Part shown: positions 6,099 through 8,765 of the stretch, one piece after another
Layout of the letters: each line of letters opens with the position of its first letter
How positions within the stretch are numbered: position 1 is the first letter of the stretch
Assembly (NCBI GenBank): GCA_030151135.1
Contig: JASLEQ010000760.1
Coordinates: 1-8,765, forward strand
Reading direction: 5' to 3'
Source of the DNA: Candidatus Sulfotelmatobacter sp.
GTDB taxonomy: Bacteria; Acidobacteriota; Terriglobia; Terriglobales; SbA1
DNA: 8,765 nucleotides
Notes under the pieces: model-generated
The model's input: only the letters and a program-made list of their open reading frames with translations
Database searches by the model: none
Told to the model about the DNA's origin: nothing
Translations under genes and position numbers: made by a program

Positions 6099-6650
6099 AT
6101 GAGCAGCTTCGCATCAGTCCGGGATTCTTCCTCCGGTTGGTCAATCTTTTTCGGCATCCTGTTAGTGGTCGCGGGCTTTGCCTCCATCGCGCTGCCCTTT
6201 GTTGCCGGAATTGCGGCCAGCATCTTTTTTGGCTGGCTCATTCTGTTTGCAGGGGTTGCGCACCTGGTCTACGCGTGGTTCGAACGTGGTGCCGGCGCAG
6301 TCATTTGGCAGATTCTGATCGGACTGGTCTACATCGGCGCCGCAATTGCCATGCTTCTATTGCCAATCTCTGCCGTTGTGGCATTGACACTGATCCTGGG
6401 CTGGTACATTGCGATCGAGGGCATCTTCGAGCTGGTGCTCTTTTCCCGCCTCCGAAGAGTTCCCGGTGCGGGCTGGCTGCTTTTCGACGGTGTTGTCTCC
6501 CTGCTCCTTGCCGGCCTCATCTTCTTCCATTGGCCATCGAGTTCCTTCTGGGTTCTAGGAACGCTGGTCGGAACCAGCCTGCTTTTCAGCGGAATAGCGC
6601 GTCTCACCATGCCCATGGCCCGGCGCAGAGTCGTGATCGCAACGGCCTAA
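6099..6650 (+). CDS. HdeD family (DUF308) membrane protein
   Basis: A 183-residue integral membrane protein with six predicted transmembrane helices at about residues 14-34, 36-60, 68-88, 91-115, 125-144 and 148-170. The sequence has the repeat-like HdeD pattern: WSIFFGILLVVAGFASIALPF, then FGWLILFAGVAHLVYAW, LTLILGWYIAIEGIFELVLFSRLRRVPGAGWLLFDGVVSLLLAGLIF and a final GTLVGTSLLFSGIARLTM. E. coli HdeD is a small inner-membrane protein involved in acid resistance at high cell density; the biochemical activity is not established. The length fits the family. The start at 6099 is chosen by AGGAGA seven bases upstream; an open frame continues upstream to 5991 but overlaps the DUF4136 gene and lacks a ribosome binding site. 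It follows that gene by 82 bases in the same direction, so a two-gene envelope-stress unit is plausible. Confidence 0.91.
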   Translation: MSSFASVRDSSSGWSIFFGILLVVAGFASIALPFVAGIAASIFFGWLILFAGVAHLVYAWFERGAGAVIWQILIGLVYIGAAIAMLLLPISAVVALTLILGWYIAIEGIFELVLFSRLRRVPGAGWLLFDGVVSLLLAGLIFFHWPSSSFWVLGTLVGTSLLFSGIARLTMPMARRRVVIATA

Positions 6651-6946
6651 GTTCGTCGCGCTACAGAAGCCGTCGCTAAAGGCCCGATTGCAGGCGCTTT
6701 GGTTGAGCAGATTTTGCCAACCGATGCGCCTGTATCCTTAAACGATCTTTCTCCGATCGATGCGCGCTGGAATGCCTGCCGTCGCATGCTTTCCCTTGGC
6801 TGCTGCGTCGAGGAACCGGATAGGTTTGCGTATTCCGGATCTAATTGCCAGCGCTACGTCGGGAATCGCACTTAGTAAACATATTTGTAACCTTCTTCCA
6901 GGTTTATCTTCGCGTCCTTCCAAACACTTGTCTGCAGCATAGAGCC

Positions 6947-6974
6947 TTCCGAAATCTTCCTTCGTCTATATAAT
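6947..6974 (+). promoter_or_regulatory. Consensus -10 box of a possible promoter
   Basis: TATAAT at 6969-6974 is a perfect -10 hexamer. The best -35 candidate, TTCCGA at 6947-6952 with 16-base spacing, matches only three of six positions. The next gene in this direction starts 460 bases downstream, so the promoter, if real, would give a long leader or a separate non-coding transcript. Confidence 0.28.
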
Positions 6975-7190
6975 GCTCGCAGTGCGCCTAACCTCCGTGC
7001 GGGTTCCGGAAGCGCGGCTTCGATGGGATTTCTAGGCTCGTGGATTTACAGTCCTTTGCCGCAAGATGCTGCAATGCATACACGGTGCTCCGACGCTCGC
7101 TTTCCGGACGAGAAACACATCTCACATTCACCTCATGCTGCAGCTAAAGTCGTAGGCAACGCGAAGATTTTGTAACGGCACGCGTCTCAA

Positions 7191-7203
7191 AGCCAAATTG
7201 GCT
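7191..7203. promoter_or_regulatory. Short dyad symmetry, operator-like
   Basis: AGCCAA-A-TTGGCT is a perfect 6-bp palindrome around a central base, of a size seen in transcription-factor operators. It lies about 230 bases before the second kinase. No second copy was noticed, so it may be chance. Confidence 0.18.
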
Positions 7204-7389
7204 GCATCTAAGGCGAAATTGTCGGCAGGGCAGAAGGTCCCGCAAACACACTTCTGCACTGATTAACTGAATGTCGCGGCTCTCGTTCCAGTTCGCAGCA
7301 CGGGCTGAGCATACCGGAGTTCCCGTGCGATCTGGCTTCCAACACGTCTGGTCTGAACCATCAGGCACATACCCCAAGTACGAAGACTC

Positions 7390-7409
7390 GCGCCGTTTTG
7401 AAGCGGCGC
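7390..7409 (+). promoter_or_regulatory. Hairpin in the leader of the second kinase gene
   Basis: GCGCCG (7390-7395) and CGGCGC (7404-7409) pair perfectly around TTTTGAAG, 24 bases before the kinase start. It ends about ten bases before the weak GGGGG ribosome binding site at 7420-7424, so it could influence initiation without covering the site. Confidence 0.3.
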
Positions 7410-7433
7410 AAACTGAACTGGGGGTTCAATGCG

Positions 7434-8765
7434 ATGGAGGGGTCACTCAATCTGAGGAGCGTGTTTCCGGGCGACAGTGAAATGGCTCGACGGATGCGCG
7501 AGCTGGACTGGTCGTCCACGGATTTCGGCTCACCCGAACATTGGCCAGAGAATCTCCGGGTCGCGGTCAGCATCTGCCTCCCGAGCCGCTTTCCGGTGTT
7601 GCTCTGGTGGGGGCCGAACTTAAACGTTCTCTATAATGACGCCTTCCTTCCGTGGCTCACGCAGGAGAAGCACCCGCGCGTCTTGGCCCGTCCAGGAATC
7701 GAATGTTGGCCGGAAATCTGGGACATCATCGGCCCCATGCTTCAGGGGGTTGTGGCCACCGGAACAGCCACCTGGTCGGAAGGTAAGGAGTTGTATTACA
7801 ACCGGAGACTGCCGAAGGAAGAGGTCTACATCACATGGACCTATGCCCCGATTCTTGCCGCGGATGGAAGCACAGTAGATGGAATTTTCTGTCCCTGTAC
7901 GGAAATCACGGAACAGGTGATTGCCGCTCGCCGACTGGAAACCCTTCGAATGCTCGGTATTCGTTCGCCTGAGCACCGCTCCAGCGAAGCGGCGTGCCAG
8001 CAGGCCGCCGCAGTCCTAGGCGAAAACCCTCGGGATATACCCTTCGCCGCGATTTATCTCGTCAACGCAACCGGTACCGAGGCATCGCTGGCCGCGTTTG
8101 TGAATACGGCAGGAATCAACGTCTTTCCGCGGGAGGTGTCGGCCGCCGAGGCGAAGTCGTCCTCTCCCTGGCCGCTGGCGTCGGTGCTCCAAACACATCG
8201 TGCTGAGGAGATTGAGAACCTAGACGCGACGGGGATACAGATCACGAATGGGCCGTGGCCCGAACCGGTGAACAAGGCGATCGCGATTCCCATATTCGAC
8301 GGGTCCGAAACACCGACCGGTCTCTTGCTCGCAGGTGCGGGCGCCCGCCGGCCATGGGATGCGGCTTACCAAACCTTCTTCGAACTTATCGCCCGGCACA
8401 TCGGTTCGGCGATTTCGGAGACGAAAGCGTATGAGTACGAACGTGAGCGGGCAGAATCATTGGCGGAACTCGACCGGGCCAAGACCGCGTTCTTCAGCAA
8501 CATCAGCCATGAATTCCGCACCCCGCTCACCCTGATCCTGGGACCGACTGAGGCGGCGCTCAATAGTCCTGAGCGCGCACTTCGCGACCGGGAACTTGAG
8601 ATGGTCCACCACAATCAGCTCCGGCTCCTGAAGCTCGTAAACACTTTGCTCGATTTCTCCCGTATTGAGGAAGGCCGTATGCAAGCCTCGTTTCAGCCCA
8701 CCGATATCGCCATGTTCACCGCCGAATTGGCCAGCGCCTTCCGTTCGGCGATGGAACGGGCAGGT
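7434..8765 (+). CDS. PAS-GAF sensor histidine kinase, 3' end outside the window
   Basis: The first 444 residues of a sensor kinase that runs off the right edge. Order of parts: an N-terminal segment MARRMRELDWSSTDFGSPEHWP (17-38); a PAS-like domain (about 41-165) with SRFPVLLWWGPNLNVLYNDAF, a late TWTYAPI strand and the exit motif TEITEQVIAARRLETLR; a GAF-like domain (about 170-330, with FAAIYLVN and AIAIPIF); a coiled linker (333-350); and the HisKA domain with FFSNISHEFRTPLTLILGP, phospho-acceptor His359, and LLDFSRIEEG (405-414). This architecture is typical of large soluble kinases that go on to a HATPase domain and often one or more receiver domains; those lie beyond the window. No transmembrane segment is seen. 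Start ATG at 7434 has GGGGG at 7420-7424; a stop at 7260-7262 bounds the frame, and GTG 7461 or ATG 7482 are less likely alternatives. The signal sensed is unknown. Confidence 0.92.
   Translation, partial: MEGSLNLRSVFPGDSEMARRMRELDWSSTDFGSPEHWPENLRVAVSICLPSRFPVLLWWGPNLNVLYNDAFLPWLTQEKHPRVLARPGIECWPEIWDIIGPMLQGVVATGTATWSEGKELYYNRRLPKEEVYITWTYAPILAADGSTVDGIFCPCTEITEQVIAARRLETLRMLGIRSPEHRSSEAACQQAAAVLGENPRDIPFAAIYLVNATGTEASLAAFVNTAGINVFPREVSAAEAKSSSPWPLASVLQTHRAEEIENLDATGIQITNGPWPEPVNKAIAIPIFDGSETPTGLLLAGAGARRPWDAAYQTFFELIARHIGSAISETKAYEYERERAESLAELDRAKTAFFSNISHEFRTPLTLILGPTEAALNSPERALRDRELEMVHHNQLRLLKLVNTLLDFSRIEEGRMQASFQPTDIAMFTAELASAFRSAMERAG

Larger units (their letters stand above)
6651..7433. 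other. Long gene-free stretch before the second kinase
   Basis: In 783 bases no frame with a plausible start, ribosome binding site and recognisable product is seen; the short frames on either strand overlap each other and have no family features. It holds a perfect TATAAT at 6969-6974, a stem CCGGATA/TATTCCGG (6816-6822 and 6831-6838, one bulge), a dyad AGCCAA-A-TTGGCT (7191-7203) and a hairpin close to the kinase start (7390-7409). It may be a long regulatory region, house an unrecognised small RNA, or contain decayed coding sequence. Confidence 0.4.

Noticed and set aside
6065..6679. 204-codon plus-strand frame overlapping the HdeD gene
   Set aside because: It is the +1-type shadow of a six-helix membrane protein; the product is arginine-, histidine- and cysteine-rich with no hydrophobic helices.
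7271..7480. 69-codon frame reaching into the start of the second kinase
   Set aside because: It overlaps the kinase 5' end in another frame, has no ribosome binding site and no recognisable features.
7620..7976. 118-codon frame antisense to the second kinase
   Set aside because: It lies opposite the PAS-like domain with its conserved motifs; a shadow.
1..8765. Mobile element, CRISPR array, tRNA/rRNA, toxin-antitoxin or defence genes
   Set aside because: No transposase or integrase motifs, no regularly spaced repeats, no tRNA-like cloverleaf or rRNA segment and no small paired genes of that kind were seen on either strand.

Overview
The window reads like accessory chromosomal DNA of a moderately GC-rich soil or environmental Gram-negative bacterium. 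The mix of a glutathione-independent formaldehyde dehydrogenase-type enzyme, a BON-domain protein, a DUF4136 protein, an HdeD-type membrane protein and two orphan histidine kinases, separated by long non-coding gaps, is reminiscent of Acidobacteriota. That taxonomic guess is an inference from gene content only; no rRNA, tRNA or other phylogenetic marker is present.

Layout, left to right: 1-346 has no convincing gene. 347-1504 (+) is a zinc- and NAD-dependent alcohol/formaldehyde dehydrogenase with a hairpin overlapping its stop codon. 1505-1949 is a gap holding a start-less but coding-like open frame (1520-1741). 1950-2621 (+) is a three-BON-domain protein, followed by a strong inverted repeat at 2698-2734. 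2885-4126 (+) is a soluble PAS histidine kinase ending in a 9-bp GC-rich hairpin. 4243-4791 (-) is a DsbA-like thioredoxin-fold protein that converges on the kinase and lacks the first active-site cysteine. 4792-5476 is a divergent intergenic region with one possible 44-residue, arginine-rich ORF. 5477-6016 (+) is a secreted DUF4136 protein, followed after 82 bases by a six-helix HdeD-family protein (6099-6650, +). 6651-7433 is a 783-base stretch without a recognisable gene. 7434 to the right edge (+) is the N-terminal part of a PAS-GAF-histidine kinase that continues outside the window.

Most genes appear to be single transcription units, each with its own ribosome binding site and often a hairpin behind it; only DUF4136-HdeD looks like a possible two-gene unit. 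The common theme is stress and envelope homeostasis (aldehyde detoxification, BON, thioredoxin fold, HdeD) plus signal sensing, but no shared regulator or pathway is visible. I found no mobile element, CRISPR array, phage gene, toxin-antitoxin pair or defence system, and nothing that I would confidently call a new system. The most useful leads are the TxxC active site of the DsbA-like protein, the start-less frame at 1520-1741, the small basic ORF at 5299-5433 and the long gene-free stretch upstream of the second kinase.
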